Below, in pieces: positions 33,776 through 43,203 of a stretch of 56,783 bases of DNA. This DNA comes from Actinomycetota bacterium (GTDB taxonomy: Bacteria > Actinomycetota > Acidimicrobiia > Acidimicrobiales > Ilumatobacteraceae): positions 1 through 56,783 of the forward strand of contig VGAC01000010.1 in NCBI GenBank assembly GCA_016870865.1, written 5' to 3'. The position numbers and the translations under genes were made by a program. Position 1 is the first letter of the stretch. Each line of letters begins with the position of its first letter. The notes under the pieces were generated by a model. It had not been told where the DNA came from. It saw only the letters and a list, made by a program, of their open reading frames with translations, and did not search any database.

Positions 33776-34693
33776 ATGGAAGGTGCGGCCGCCGAAGCCG
33801 CGGAGAAAGAAGCGGGTCGCCGCACGAAGTCGCGCACCGAGTTGTCGCGGTACCCGAACTTCGAGCAGGTGTCACCGGAGGTGGGTGAACTCGACGAGGC
33901 GGCCCTCGACCGAGCAATGCGCGAGAACCCCGATGACACGTTGTCGATGGTCGCCGATCTCACTGCCGCGACGGATCCGAAACTGCGTGAGGCGGCAAAA
34001 CACATCGCGGCACGTTTGATGCTCGATCTGGCCGGAACGACGAAACGGCGGCGCAAGGGGATCGGGCGCATCGTCACTCAGCCTTTTCGTGGTGACGGAG
34101 ACATCGACATCGACACGAGCATCGAAGCCTTCGAGGGGAGTGGGGCGCGCAGACGCGTCAAAGTTGAGGAACTCCGCGTCAGATCCTGGTCGAAGCGTGA
34201 CACCGCCCTGTGTCTCGTCGTTGATCGCAGTGGTTCGATGGGGGGCAAGCCACTGGCAACTTCGGCACTTGCTGCCGCCGCAGTGTCGCTGCGCGAACCC
34301 GACGATTACAGCGTTCTCGCTTTCGGCCGCGAGGTGATCGTCGCCAAGTCGCAGGACATGCAAAGACCCGGGGTCGAGGTGGTCAATTCGTTGCTCAGCC
34401 TGCGTGGCTTCGGTACGACCGACCTCGCGGGTGCCTTGCGGGCTGCCGTTGAACAGCTTTCGAGATCACGTGCCACGCGCAAAGTGGTGGTGTTGCTGTC
34501 GGACTGTCGTGCGACTGAAACGGGAGATGTCGAGGCGGCCGCGCGCGCCGTGGACGAACTTTGCATCGTCGCACCAGAAGGTGACGATGCCGAGGCGCGG
34601 ACACTTGCCGCCAGCGTGGGAGCCCGTATCGCCACGGTGGCCGAGCCGACCGACGTGCCGGTCGCGCTCTGCGAGGTGCTCGACAGAAACTGA
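33776..34693 (+). CDS. VWA domain protein, MoxR partner
   Basis: 305 residues. The N-terminal ~140 residues are helical and basic (KRRRKGIGRIV). The C-terminal von Willebrand A domain has a MIDAS site: D150-R-S152-G-S154 in VVDRSGSMGG, a Thr in GFGTTDLAGAL and an Asp in LLSDCRATETGD. It resembles the C-terminal half of magnesium-chelatase BchD-type and CoxE/CbbO-like proteins. No membrane segment, so cytoplasmic. With MoxR it likely forms a remodelling complex; the target is inferred to be the adjacent dehydrogenase. Confidence 0.9.
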   Translation: MEGAAAEAAEKEAGRRTKSRTELSRYPNFEQVSPEVGELDEAALDRAMRENPDDTLSMVADLTAATDPKLREAAKHIAARLMLDLAGTTKRRRKGIGRIVTQPFRGDGDIDIDTSIEAFEGSGARRRVKVEELRVRSWSKRDTALCLVVDRSGSMGGKPLATSALAAAAVSLREPDDYSVLAFGREVIVAKSQDMQRPGVEVVNSLLSLRGFGTTDLAGALRAAVEQLSRSRATRKVVVLLSDCRATETGDVEAAARAVDELCIVAPEGDDAEARTLAASVGARIATVAEPTDVPVALCEVLDRN

Positions 34694-34696
34694 GTT

Positions 34697-35938
34697 TCAG
34701 CGGCAGGTCGGGTCGTTGGGTGGCGTCACACTGAAGCGCTGTTGCGACAACGTTTGGTTCACGTTCTCGGGCGCGACTGTCGTCGTCGTGACGTCCGCAG
34801 CACGCACTCCGCGTGACGAGCCGACGGCGGCGTCGATTTGGCCGAGCGTCTTGTTGCCCTCGCCGATGGTGGTCTCGCCCCGGAAGATGCCGAGAATCGC
34901 CTTCATCGCGTCGCTGTTGATCGTTGGTTCGATGACCGATTGACCGGCAATACGCTTCGCTGCCCCGTCGACGGTGTAGGTGCGCACATCCTTTTCACTG
35001 ACGTTGCGCATCGCCCGTGCCAACTGCAACATGTTGAGTGGCGAAAGATTGTCGTCGGTCACGACGTTGTCGAGGGCCGCACCGAGCAGTCGGTTGGCCA
35101 CCGCAGGGTTCGTCACACCCTTGTCGAGCGCGGCACGCAGGACACGACGCAGAAAGTCCTGCTGACGTGCGATTCGGCCCCAGTCGCCGGACGGGTCGCC
35201 GATCCACTTGTTCTTCTTGCTGTCGAAATACGCGTAGTGACGCGACCGCACGTAGGCAAGCGCTGCATCACCGTCGAGCTCTGCACATCCGGGTTGCTCG
35301 ACCTCAAAGAGGGTGTTCTTGTCACGAGCCGCATGGGCGAAGGGAATGCGCACGCCACCAACCGCATTGACGATGGTCTTGAATGCGCAGAAATCGATCG
35401 CGATGTAGTGGTTGATACCGATACCGAAGTTGGTCATGATCGTGTCGACGAGTCGCTGGGGTTCGTTGGGTCGGAATGCCGTGTTGATTCGATTTTTCGA
35501 ATCGGACTTGGCGATCTTCACGTACAGGTCACGTGGAAACGACAACACCGCGGCCTTGTTTTCCGCCGGATTGACGCGGATGATCATGATGGTGTCGGTG
35601 AGTCCCGCATAACCACTGCGACCTTCGACCGTTTCGCCGTACCGTGAGTCGCTGTCGAGGCATTCGTTGTTGTCGCGGCCCGTGACGAGGAAGTTCTTCG
35701 AGCTGAGATCCCCCTCGGGGAGGTTGTCGAGTTCGTCGGCGGAAACCGCGCCATCACCGCCGGGGGAGTTGGCGGTCGGTGAGATCGACACAACCTTGCG
35801 GTCGGTCACACGTTGGTTCGCGTAGACGAGCGCCCCGCCGCCGACGAGCAAACCGGTGGCAACGACGATGTTGAACCCGAATATGAGCCGTTGCGGCCAC
35901 GTGTGGTGACGCAGGTGGCGTTGGGGGCTGCGCGCCAT
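34697..35938 (-). CDS. LytR-CpsA-Psr (LCP) family protein
   Basis: 413 residues. A basic N-terminus and one TM helix (about 17-40) anchor an extracytoplasmic LCP domain: SGYAGLTDTIMIIRVNP, SFPRDLYVKI, NRINTAF, GGVRIPF, LDGDAALAYVRSRH and DWGRIARQQDFLR. The conserved Arg and Asp residues that bind polyprenyl pyrophosphate are present. LCP enzymes attach glycopolymers to peptidoglycan. A Thr-rich tail follows. ATG at 35938 with TAGCGT 7 bases upstream. Confidence 0.94.
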   Translation of the reverse strand: MARSPQRHLRHHTWPQRLIFGFNIVVATGLLVGGGALVYANQRVTDRKVVSISPTANSPGGDGAVSADELDNLPEGDLSSKNFLVTGRDNNECLDSDSRYGETVEGRSGYAGLTDTIMIIRVNPAENKAAVLSFPRDLYVKIAKSDSKNRINTAFRPNEPQRLVDTIMTNFGIGINHYIAIDFCAFKTIVNAVGGVRIPFAHAARDKNTLFEVEQPGCAELDGDAALAYVRSRHYAYFDSKKNKWIGDPSGDWGRIARQQDFLRRVLRAALDKGVTNPAVANRLLGAALDNVVTDDNLSPLNMLQLARAMRNVSEKDVRTYTVDGAAKRIAGQSVIEPTINSDAMKAILGIFRGETTIGEGNKTLGQIDAAVGSSRGVRAADVTTTTVAPENVNQTLSQQRFSVTPPNDPTCR

Positions 35939-35961
35939 AACCGAGACGCTACCCGTCCGAC

Positions 35962-38538
35962 CTATTCGGCAGCGGTCGGGGCCAGGGTGACGGATGCGAT
36001 GATCTCACTGCCACTGGTCAGTGTGTGGTTTTTGACCGACCCGGCGAAGGTGAGATCGACAATTGCGTCGCGCACCGCGGCGAGCGCCGAGTCGGGCCCC
36101 GCGACGTGGAGCGATGCGACTTCGGCACGCTGCGACACCTTTGCTTCGGTCTTCGCTCGGCGCACCGCGGCAAGGACGCTGCAGATTGCCTCGAGGTCGG
36201 CTTCGTGGTCGGCGGTGGGGGAACAGCCGTCGAGCAACTCGGCCTGCCGTGGCCACGGTGCGGTGTGGACCGATGTCTCGCTCCACCAACGCCAGACTTC
36301 CTCGGTAACGAAGGGAATGAGCGGCGCAAAGAGACGTTGAATGGCCGACAGCGCACGACGCAGAGCAACTCTCGCCGACGCCGCATCGCCCGACGACACC
36401 CCGTCGACTCCGTAGGCGCGCTGTTTGACCAGTTCCACGTAGTCGTCACAGAACCACCAGAAAAAAGCCTCGGTGCGCTCGAGCGAGCGTGCGTAGTCGA
36501 ATCCGGTGAAGGCGTGCGTGCACTCGTCGACGACATCCGCAAGACGGTTGAGCATGGCAACATCGACACGCGCGTTCGGTACGGTGGCCGGGTCGACGTC
36601 GCCGAAGGAAAGAACGAACTTGGTGACATTCAAGAGTTTCGTCGCGAGCTTGCGCCCGACCTTCATTTGTTCCTCGCTGAAGGCGGTATCGACACCCGGC
36701 CGGGCGCTGGCGGCCCAGTAGCGCACCGCATCACTGCCGTATTTGTCGAACAAGTCAATGGGCGTCACGACGTTGCCCTTCGACTTCGACATTTTCTTGC
36801 GGTCGGGGTCGAGAATCCATCCCGAAAGTGCAGCGTTGGTCCACGGTGCGACGCCGTGTTCGAAATGCGAACGAACCATCGTCGAAAAAAGCCATGTCCG
36901 GATGATTTCGTGGGCCTGTGGTCGCACGTCCATCGGGAAGATGTTCGTGAACATTGCGGTGTTGTCGAGCCAGCCACCTGCGATCTGTGGTGTGAGCGAA
37001 CTCGTCGCCCACGTGTCCATGACGTCGGGGTCGCCGATGAAACCGCCGGGCTTGCCGCGCTGCGATTCCTTGAAGCCCCCCGGCACGTCGGTGCTGGGGT
37101 CGATTGGCAGTTGGTTCTGGTCGGGAACGAGGGGATGGTTGTAGTCGATTGAACCGTCGGTCAGAAGCGGGTACCACAGCGGAATTGGAACACCAAAGAA
37201 GCGCTGGCGACTGATAAGCCAGTCACCGTTGAGGCCCTCGACCCAGTTCTCGTAGCGGTGACGCATGTGGTCGGGATGCCACGTGAGTTCATGTCCGCGG
37301 CCCACGAGCCCTGAACGCAGGTCTGCTTCGCGGCCGCCGTTGCGGATGTACCACTGGCGCGAGGTGACGATTTCCAGCGGGCGCTCACCCTTCTCGAAAA
37401 ACTTCACGGGGTGTGTGATCGCGCGGGGCTCACCGATCAGTTCCCCGCTGGCGCGCAGCCGTTCGACGACGGCCGTTTGTGCCTGCTTCACGTTTTTCCC
37501 GGCGAGGGCGGCGTAGTTTTCCCGCCCGCGTTGCGAAACGATGGCGTCGGGAGTATCGGTGATGATGCGCCCGTTTCGGGCGATGATGGCCCTTGTCGGC
37601 AGGTTCAACTCACGCCACCACGTGACGTCGGTGGTGTCGCCGAAGGTGCAGATCATCGCGATGCCGCTTCCCTTGTCGGGCTGCGCAAGGGGATGGGCAA
37701 CAATCGGGACTTCGACGTCGAAGAGTGGCGTGCGAACGGTTGAGCCGAAAAGCCGTTGGTAGCGCTCGTCGTCGGGATGGGCGACGAGCGCGACGCAGGC
37801 GGCGAGCAGTTCGGGGCGGGTCGTTTCGATGAGGATGTCGCCCGAGCCGTCGGTCCTGTGGAACGTGAGCGTGTGGTACGCCCCGGGACGCTCGCGGTCC
37901 TCCAATTCGGCCTGGGCCACCGCGGTGTCGAAGTCGACGTCCCACAGTGTCGGGGCTTCTTGCGAATAGGCCTCACCGCGAGCGAGGTTGTTCAAAAACG
38001 CCTGCTGGCTGACGCGGCGGCTGCGCTCCTCGATGGTGGTGTAGAGCAACGTCCAGTCCACCGACAGACCGAGACGGCGAAACAATTCCTCGAAGACCTT
38101 TTCGTCTTCGCGGGTCAGTTCGTTGCACAACTCGATGAAGTTCGGCCGTGAAATTGGTACCGACTTGTGGTCCTTGGGCGGGTCGCCACGGAATGGTGGC
38201 GTGAAGTTGGGGTCGTATGCGACCGACGGATCGCACGTGACGCCGTAGTAGTTCTGCACGCGACGTTCGGTGGGCAGACCGTTGTCGTCCCAGCCCATCG
38301 GATAAAACACGGCCTTGCCCGACATGCGCCAGAAGCGGGCCAGCGTGTCGGTATGTGTGTACGAAAAGACGTGTCCCATGTGAAGCGAACCGCTCACGGT
38401 GGGTGGCGGCGTGTCGATGGCGAATACTTCGGCCCGGGGGCGATTTCTGTCGAATGCGTACACACCCTCGGCTTGCCAGGTTGCCGACCATCGACTCTCG
38501 ATCCCGTCGAGAGTTGGCTTGTCAGGGGGGTTTGACAT
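35962..38538 (-). CDS. valS: Valine--tRNA ligase
   Basis: 858 residues. HIGH-type motif HMGH (53-56) in SGSLHMGHVF, KMSKS motif near residue 583 (KKMSKSKGN), an editing domain in between and an anticodon-binding domain (RALSAIQRLFAPLIPFVTEEVW). NGLPTERRVQNYYGVTCDPS points to ValS rather than IleS or LeuS. The long C-terminal coiled coil of E. coli-type ValS appears short or absent. ATG at 38538, TAGGGT 8 bases upstream, 24 bases from divergent cysS. Confidence 0.96.
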   Translation of the reverse strand: MSNPPDKPTLDGIESRWSATWQAEGVYAFDRNRPRAEVFAIDTPPPTVSGSLHMGHVFSYTHTDTLARFWRMSGKAVFYPMGWDDNGLPTERRVQNYYGVTCDPSVAYDPNFTPPFRGDPPKDHKSVPISRPNFIELCNELTREDEKVFEELFRRLGLSVDWTLLYTTIEERSRRVSQQAFLNNLARGEAYSQEAPTLWDVDFDTAVAQAELEDRERPGAYHTLTFHRTDGSGDILIETTRPELLAACVALVAHPDDERYQRLFGSTVRTPLFDVEVPIVAHPLAQPDKGSGIAMICTFGDTTDVTWWRELNLPTRAIIARNGRIITDTPDAIVSQRGRENYAALAGKNVKQAQTAVVERLRASGELIGEPRAITHPVKFFEKGERPLEIVTSRQWYIRNGGREADLRSGLVGRGHELTWHPDHMRHRYENWVEGLNGDWLISRQRFFGVPIPLWYPLLTDGSIDYNHPLVPDQNQLPIDPSTDVPGGFKESQRGKPGGFIGDPDVMDTWATSSLTPQIAGGWLDNTAMFTNIFPMDVRPQAHEIIRTWLFSTMVRSHFEHGVAPWTNAALSGWILDPDRKKMSKSKGNVVTPIDLFDKYGSDAVRYWAASARPGVDTAFSEEQMKVGRKLATKLLNVTKFVLSFGDVDPATVPNARVDVAMLNRLADVVDECTHAFTGFDYARSLERTEAFFWWFCDDYVELVKQRAYGVDGVSSGDAASARVALRRALSAIQRLFAPLIPFVTEEVWRWWSETSVHTAPWPRQAELLDGCSPTADHEADLEAICSVLAAVRRAKTEAKVSQRAEVASLHVAGPDSALAAVRDAIVDLTFAGSVKNHTLTSGSEIIASVTLAPTAAE

Positions 38539-38546
38539 ACGCGCTT

Positions 38547-38556
38547 ACCCTAGAGT
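38547..38556. promoter_or_regulatory. Overlapping divergent -10 boxes of valS and cysS
   Basis: TAGGGT on the minus strand (38552-38547) and TAGAGT on the plus strand (38551-38556) share the central TA. They lie 8 and 6 bases from the valS and cysS starts. Both genes would be leaderless and the two polymerases cannot bind at once. Confidence 0.45.
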
Positions 38557-38562
38557 CAGAAC

Positions 38563-39921
38563 GTGCTTTCCCTCTATGACACGGCCACACAGGGGATCAG
38601 ACCCCTGGCAATGCGCCGGCCGGGGCACCTTTCCGTCTATCTCTGTGGACCGACCGTCTACGGGCCGCCGCATCTCGGGCATGGGCGGGCGACACTCGTC
38701 TATGACATCCTGCGCCGCTATCTCACGTGGACCGGCGTGCAAGTGCGGTTGGTCTCGAACATCACCGACATCGACGACAAAATCATCGACCGGGCGAATC
38801 GCGAGGATAGGCCCTGGCAGGAGATAACCCACAAGTGCGAAGACATCTGGTTCCGTGCCATGTCGGCCCTCGGTGTCGAACGACCCACCGATGTGCCACA
38901 CGCGACCGAGTATGTCGCGAGCATGGTCGACATGATCGCCACGCTCGTCGCCAGCGACCGGGCCTACACGACCTCCGACGGGGTGTACCTGTCGGTCACC
39001 TCGGTTGACGACTACGGACTGCTGGCCCACCAAAAACTCGAGGACATGCTCGCCGGTGGCGGCGAGCGCGAGGTGCTTGGTGCGGGGGAGAAGCGTCACC
39101 CCGCGGACTTTGCGTTGTGGAAGTTGAGCAAGCCCGGTGAGCCGTCGTGGCCCTCGCCGTGGGGTGACGGGCGGCCCGGATGGCACAGCGAGTGCGTCGT
39201 GATGAGCCTCGAACTTCTCGGTGAAGGGTTCGACCTGCACTGCGGTGGTGCCGACCTGCGGTTTCCCCACCATGAGAACGAAAGAGCGCAGGCCGTGGCG
39301 CTCGGCAAGCAGTTCGCCGCGCACTGGATGCACAACGGATTCGTCGTCGATGCCGAGGGCGAGAAGATGTCGAAGAGCCTCGGCAACGTGGCGAATCTCC
39401 TCGACCTTGTCGAGAAGTACGACCCGCGTGCCTACCGCATGCTGTTGTTGCAGACGCACTATCGGTCACCCGTGCGCGTCGGCCAGGACAACATCGATGC
39501 AGCGGTGAAGGCACTCTCTGGTATCGATGCATTCGTCGCACGCATCGATGCCGCCGGTGCGGTGGCCGATGTTGCGTGCCTCGATGCGTTCCGTGCCGCG
39601 ATGGACAACGACCTCGACACGCCGGCCGCGACGGCACTGATGTTCGACACGATGCGTCGCGCGAACGCCGCCGCCGATGCGGGAGACGTTGCCGGGGCCG
39701 CCTCGCTTGTGGCTGCGGTGCGCGAAATGTGCGCCGCGTTCGGACTCTCCATCAACGACGTCGGCGACGTTGATCCGGTGATGGTTGCCAAGGCTACGGA
39801 ACTCGATGCGGCGCGTGCGGCAAAGGACTTCGCCCGCGCCGACGCTCTGCGCGGCGAGATTCAGGCGGCGGGCTTCGTCGTCGAAACGACGAAGGACGGT
39901 ACCCGTGTGCGTCGTGGGTGA
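38563..39921 (+). CDS. cysS: Cysteine--tRNA ligase
   Basis: 452 residues. HLGH (37-40), KMSKS at about residue 268, and the zinc-site residues C28, HSEC and FPHHE. A full C-terminal DALR/anticodon region ends in AKDFARADALRGEI, GFVVETTKDG and VRR. That tail separates it from the shorter MshC of mycothiol synthesis. GTG start with TAGAGT exactly 6 bases upstream. Confidence 0.95.
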   Translation: MLSLYDTATQGIRPLAMRRPGHLSVYLCGPTVYGPPHLGHGRATLVYDILRRYLTWTGVQVRLVSNITDIDDKIIDRANREDRPWQEITHKCEDIWFRAMSALGVERPTDVPHATEYVASMVDMIATLVASDRAYTTSDGVYLSVTSVDDYGLLAHQKLEDMLAGGGEREVLGAGEKRHPADFALWKLSKPGEPSWPSPWGDGRPGWHSECVVMSLELLGEGFDLHCGGADLRFPHHENERAQAVALGKQFAAHWMHNGFVVDAEGEKMSKSLGNVANLLDLVEKYDPRAYRMLLLQTHYRSPVRVGQDNIDAAVKALSGIDAFVARIDAAGAVADVACLDAFRAAMDNDLDTPAATALMFDTMRRANAAADAGDVAGAASLVAAVREMCAAFGLSINDVGDVDPVMVAKATELDAARAAKDFARADALRGEIQAAGFVVETTKDGTRVRRG

Positions 39922-39943
39922 CGCATCGGGGTCGAACACCGGG

Positions 39944-41080
39944 ATGAAGCGGCGTTACCCGAAGGGTTTTTGGACAATCTGGAGCACGGTCGCCCTCGAC
40001 ATGGTGGGCTTCGGAATGGTGGTGCCGATTCTCGGTCGGTACGCCGAGCGTTTCGGGGCGAGCGGCCTCGAGGTGGGCCTGTTGTTCTCGATGTTCTCGG
40101 TCGCCCAGTTCTTCTTCGCACCGGTTCTCGGTCGCCTGTCCGACCGTGTCGGCCGCAAGCCGGTCATCATCGTCTCGCTATTGGGCACGGCAATCGGAAG
40201 TTTTCTCACGGGTGCTGCCGGTGTGTTGTGGTTGCTGTTCCTGGCACGTTTCATCGATGGTGCATCGGGGGCAAGCGTGTCGGTTGCGCAGAGTGCCATC
40301 ACCGACATTGCGCCTCCCGAAGACCGACCGCGCCTGCTCGGCCTGCTCGGCGCGGCGTTCGGTGTCGGATTCGTTTTTGGTCCCGCGCTTGGTGGACTTG
40401 CCGCGCTCGGTGGCCCGCACGTGCCGTTCTACGTCGCTTCGGCTTTCGCCCTGTGCAACGCGGCTGCGGCATGGATCCGCCTTCCCGAAACCAACACCAC
40501 CCGTGCGCAGCGCGAATCAACCCGCGTGCGCCGTCGCTTCGTGGTGAATCGATACACGGGAACGGCCTTGCTGGCCGGCTCGGCATTCGCCGGCTTCGAG
40601 GCAACCTTCGCCTTGTTCGGCGAGCGACGTTTCGGTCTCACCGAGGGTTCGGCAGCGGCGGTGTTCCTGGTCGTCGGTGTGATGCTTGTGATCGTCCAGG
40701 GTGCACTCATCGGGCCACTCACCAATTCCATCGGTTCGATGCGCTTGCTGTCGGTGGGTTTCGTCGTGTTGATCGGCGGATTTCTGGTTCTGTCAGTGGC
40801 CGACGTGTGGGTGGTCCTGTTCGTTGCGCTCGCACTTTTGTCACTCGGCCAGGGCGTCGTTACGCCTTCGCTCACCAGCGTGGTTGCCGACTCGGTGGGA
40901 CCCGACAAGCGCGGTGAGGCACTTGGTATCCAACAGTCGGCTGGTGCGCTGTCACGCATCGTGGGTCCGGTGGTTGCCGGTCTGATGTTCGATCACGTGG
41001 GGGTTGCTTGGCCCTACGTCACCGCGACGGTGCTCACGTTCCTGGCCCTGATTCTCGTAACGTCTTCGGGCAGGTCATGA
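39944..41080 (+). CDS. MFS transporter (TetA-like)
   Basis: 378 residues, about 11-12 hydrophobic helices. Motif A GRLSDRVGRKP between helices 2 and 3; motif C-like GVGFVFGPALGGLAA in helix 5, typical of drug:H+ antiporters. Export of a small molecule is likely; substrate unknown. ATG at 39944; GTG codons at 39905 and 39914 overlap cysS and are alternatives. Its TGA overlaps the acyltransferase ATG (ATGA). Confidence 0.88.
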   Translation: MKRRYPKGFWTIWSTVALDMVGFGMVVPILGRYAERFGASGLEVGLLFSMFSVAQFFFAPVLGRLSDRVGRKPVIIVSLLGTAIGSFLTGAAGVLWLLFLARFIDGASGASVSVAQSAITDIAPPEDRPRLLGLLGAAFGVGFVFGPALGGLAALGGPHVPFYVASAFALCNAAAAWIRLPETNTTRAQRESTRVRRRFVVNRYTGTALLAGSAFAGFEATFALFGERRFGLTEGSAAAVFLVVGVMLVIVQGALIGPLTNSIGSMRLLSVGFVVLIGGFLVLSVADVWVVLFVALALLSLGQGVVTPSLTSVVADSVGPDKRGEALGIQQSAGALSRIVGPVVAGLMFDHVGVAWPYVTATVLTFLALILVTSSGRS

Positions 41081-43125
41081 AGGAGCGCTTATCGGTTCCC
41101 GCCCCGCGCGGAAACTTCCGGCCGCCATCGATGGGATACGTACCCGCGCTCGACGGTCTGCGTGCGTTTGCGGTCATTGCGGTCATCTTCTACCACGCCA
41201 AGTTCAGCTGGATGCAGGGTGGTTTCATCGGCGTCGAGGTCTTCTTCGTCGTCAGTGGATTTCTCATCACGTCGTTGTTGTTGGAGGAAGCCGAAGAGAA
41301 TCACAGCATTGCCTTGAAGCAGTTCTGGTACCGCCGTGCGCGGCGACTGTTGCCCGCCTTCTTCGTGATGTTGGTCGCGGTATCGGCATGGGCGCTGTTG
41401 TTCTCCGACTACAAGGTCGGGCAGCTGCGTCACGACTTCCTCTCGGCAGTCTTCTACGTGTCCAACTGGTGGCAGGTCTTCTTTAGCGACGTTCCGTACT
41501 TCGCGCCGAAGGATCCGCCACTTCTGCGCCACTTGTGGTCGCTCGCCGTCGAAGAACAGTGGTATCTCATCTGGCCGTTCGCATTCATTGGCCTGCTGCG
41601 CTGGCGACGCAGCCGTGCGAAGGCGGCCCAAACCCTGGTCGTCTCTGCGGTTGTCATCATGGTTCTCACGGCCCTGCTGTACGACGGGGCGAACCCTGAC
41701 CGGGTGAATTTTCTCTATCTCTCGACCCTCACGCGTTCGACGGGTCTGTTGCTCGGTGCGGCGGGTGCGTTGCTGTGGCGTCCCTGGACGATGACGGGGC
41801 GTGCGAAGGTTGCCGGGATTCCCGGACGCACTCTCTCAGCCCTGGCGGTGGGGAGTTCGGCGATTCTCGTCCTCCTCGCACTTTGGCTCACCGTCGAGGG
41901 GGCGTTCCTCTACCGGGGTGGTCTGGCTCTCGTGTCGGTGTGCTCGCTCGTTCTCGTCGCCACGGCGGTGCATCCGAATGCGGTTGCCGTGCAGGGCGTG
42001 CTCGGCTCACGGCCACTGGTCGAAATCGGCAGGCGTTCGTACGGCCTCTATCTGTGGCACTGGCCGATCTTTCTCTTTGCGAATGCACGCGACGGCGCGG
42101 GCAACTTCTTCATTGCGCTTGTCATCACGGCCATTGTCACCGAGGCCAGCTATCGCCTCGTCGAGGAACCGATTCGCGGTGGTGTCATCGGTCGTTGGCG
42201 GGCGATTCTCAACGACCGTGACAACCAAGACAGGCGCGACATTGCCACGACTGCAACGTGCTACGGCATCGCCGCCATCGTTCTCACCGCGAGTGTGGGT
42301 ATCGCTCTGGCAGCCACCAAGCCGATCGACATCTCGATGGACCAAGGACCCGACGAGGTCTTCGGGGCCACGACGACTGTTCCGCTCGAGGATCCCACGC
42401 AAAGCACCCCACCAGGTGTCGTTGCGCCGAGTACCACTCTTCCCGTGTTGTCCGACCCGCGTCGTCTTCTCATTGTCGGTGACTCGCAGGCAAAGGCCCT
42501 CGCCATCAACCAGCCATCAGGGATCGAAAAGACGTTCACCGTGTCGAATCGTTCGATTTCGGGCTGTGGTGTCTACGAATTCGGCACGGGCATCAGTTCG
42601 GGCATCGACTTCAAGCAGAATTTCGATACGTGTCAGGGTTGGGATGCCGAGTGGATGGATGCCGCAAAGAAGGAGAATGCCCAGATCGCACTCGTCGTGA
42701 TCGGCGCATGGGAAGTGCTCGACATGCTTCATGCCGGTACGAACTATGCGTTTTTCACCCCCCAGGCCGACACCCTCTTCAAGACGCAGGTGAAGAAAGG
42801 GGTCGATGCACTCCTGGCCGGTGGCATCGGCAAGGTCGGCCTGCTCGAGGTGCCGTGCATGCGACCGCAAAACGTCGCCGGCGCGGGGATTCCCGCGATT
42901 CCCGAACGCGGTGATGACGCCCGCACGCGTCACCTGAACGGCCTGTTGCAGCAGGTGGCGGGGGAGAACGCGGCGACGACCGTGTTCGTCAACGGCCCCC
43001 GGGAGTGGTGCACCAGTTCGATCATCGCCAACGACCTCGGTTACCGCTGGGACGGGGTGCACGTGTACAAACCCGGAGCGAAATTGATCATGGAAACGAT
43101 CGCCCCCGCCCTCCTCGCCCTCTAA
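41077..43125 (+). CDS. OatA-like acyltransferase (acyltransferase 3 + SGNH domain)
   Basis: 682 residues. The first ~380 hold about ten TM helices with catalytic H40 in IFYHAKFSW and the FVVSGFLITSLLL and RRARRLLPAFF segments. The extracellular C-terminal SGNH domain has GDSQAKAL with S470 and DGVH with D659 and H662. Such enzymes carry acetyl groups across the membrane to peptidoglycan or surface polysaccharides. Start coupled to the MFS gene by ATGA. Confidence 0.93.
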   Translation: MKERLSVPAPRGNFRPPSMGYVPALDGLRAFAVIAVIFYHAKFSWMQGGFIGVEVFFVVSGFLITSLLLEEAEENHSIALKQFWYRRARRLLPAFFVMLVAVSAWALLFSDYKVGQLRHDFLSAVFYVSNWWQVFFSDVPYFAPKDPPLLRHLWSLAVEEQWYLIWPFAFIGLLRWRRSRAKAAQTLVVSAVVIMVLTALLYDGANPDRVNFLYLSTLTRSTGLLLGAAGALLWRPWTMTGRAKVAGIPGRTLSALAVGSSAILVLLALWLTVEGAFLYRGGLALVSVCSLVLVATAVHPNAVAVQGVLGSRPLVEIGRRSYGLYLWHWPIFLFANARDGAGNFFIALVITAIVTEASYRLVEEPIRGGVIGRWRAILNDRDNQDRRDIATTATCYGIAAIVLTASVGIALAATKPIDISMDQGPDEVFGATTTVPLEDPTQSTPPGVVAPSTTLPVLSDPRRLLIVGDSQAKALAINQPSGIEKTFTVSNRSISGCGVYEFGTGISSGIDFKQNFDTCQGWDAEWMDAAKKENAQIALVVIGAWEVLDMLHAGTNYAFFTPQADTLFKTQVKKGVDALLAGGIGKVGLLEVPCMRPQNVAGAGIPAIPERGDDARTRHLNGLLQQVAGENAATTVFVNGPREWCTSSIIANDLGYRWDGVHVYKPGAKLIMETIAPALLAL

Positions 43126-43180
43126 CCCCCGGGTTCTGGGCGCGCTGAGGTGCGGTAATCGGCAAGATTTGCGCCGCGAA

Positions 43181-43196
43181 CCCCCAAGAATGGGGG
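43181..43196 (+). other. Small hairpin covering the Shine-Dalgarno of the aldehyde dehydrogenase
   Basis: CCCCC (43181-43185) can pair with GGGGG (43192-43196) across a 6-base loop. The G-run is also the only Shine-Dalgarno for the ATG at 43204. Pairing would hide the ribosome site. Confidence 0.3.
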
Positions 43197-43203
43197 GATG
43201 GCG

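Noticed and set aside
38563-39921. MshC (mycothiol ligase) instead of CysS
   Set aside because: The protein has the full C-terminal DALR/anticodon part ending in AKDFARADALRGEI and VRR, which MshC lacks.
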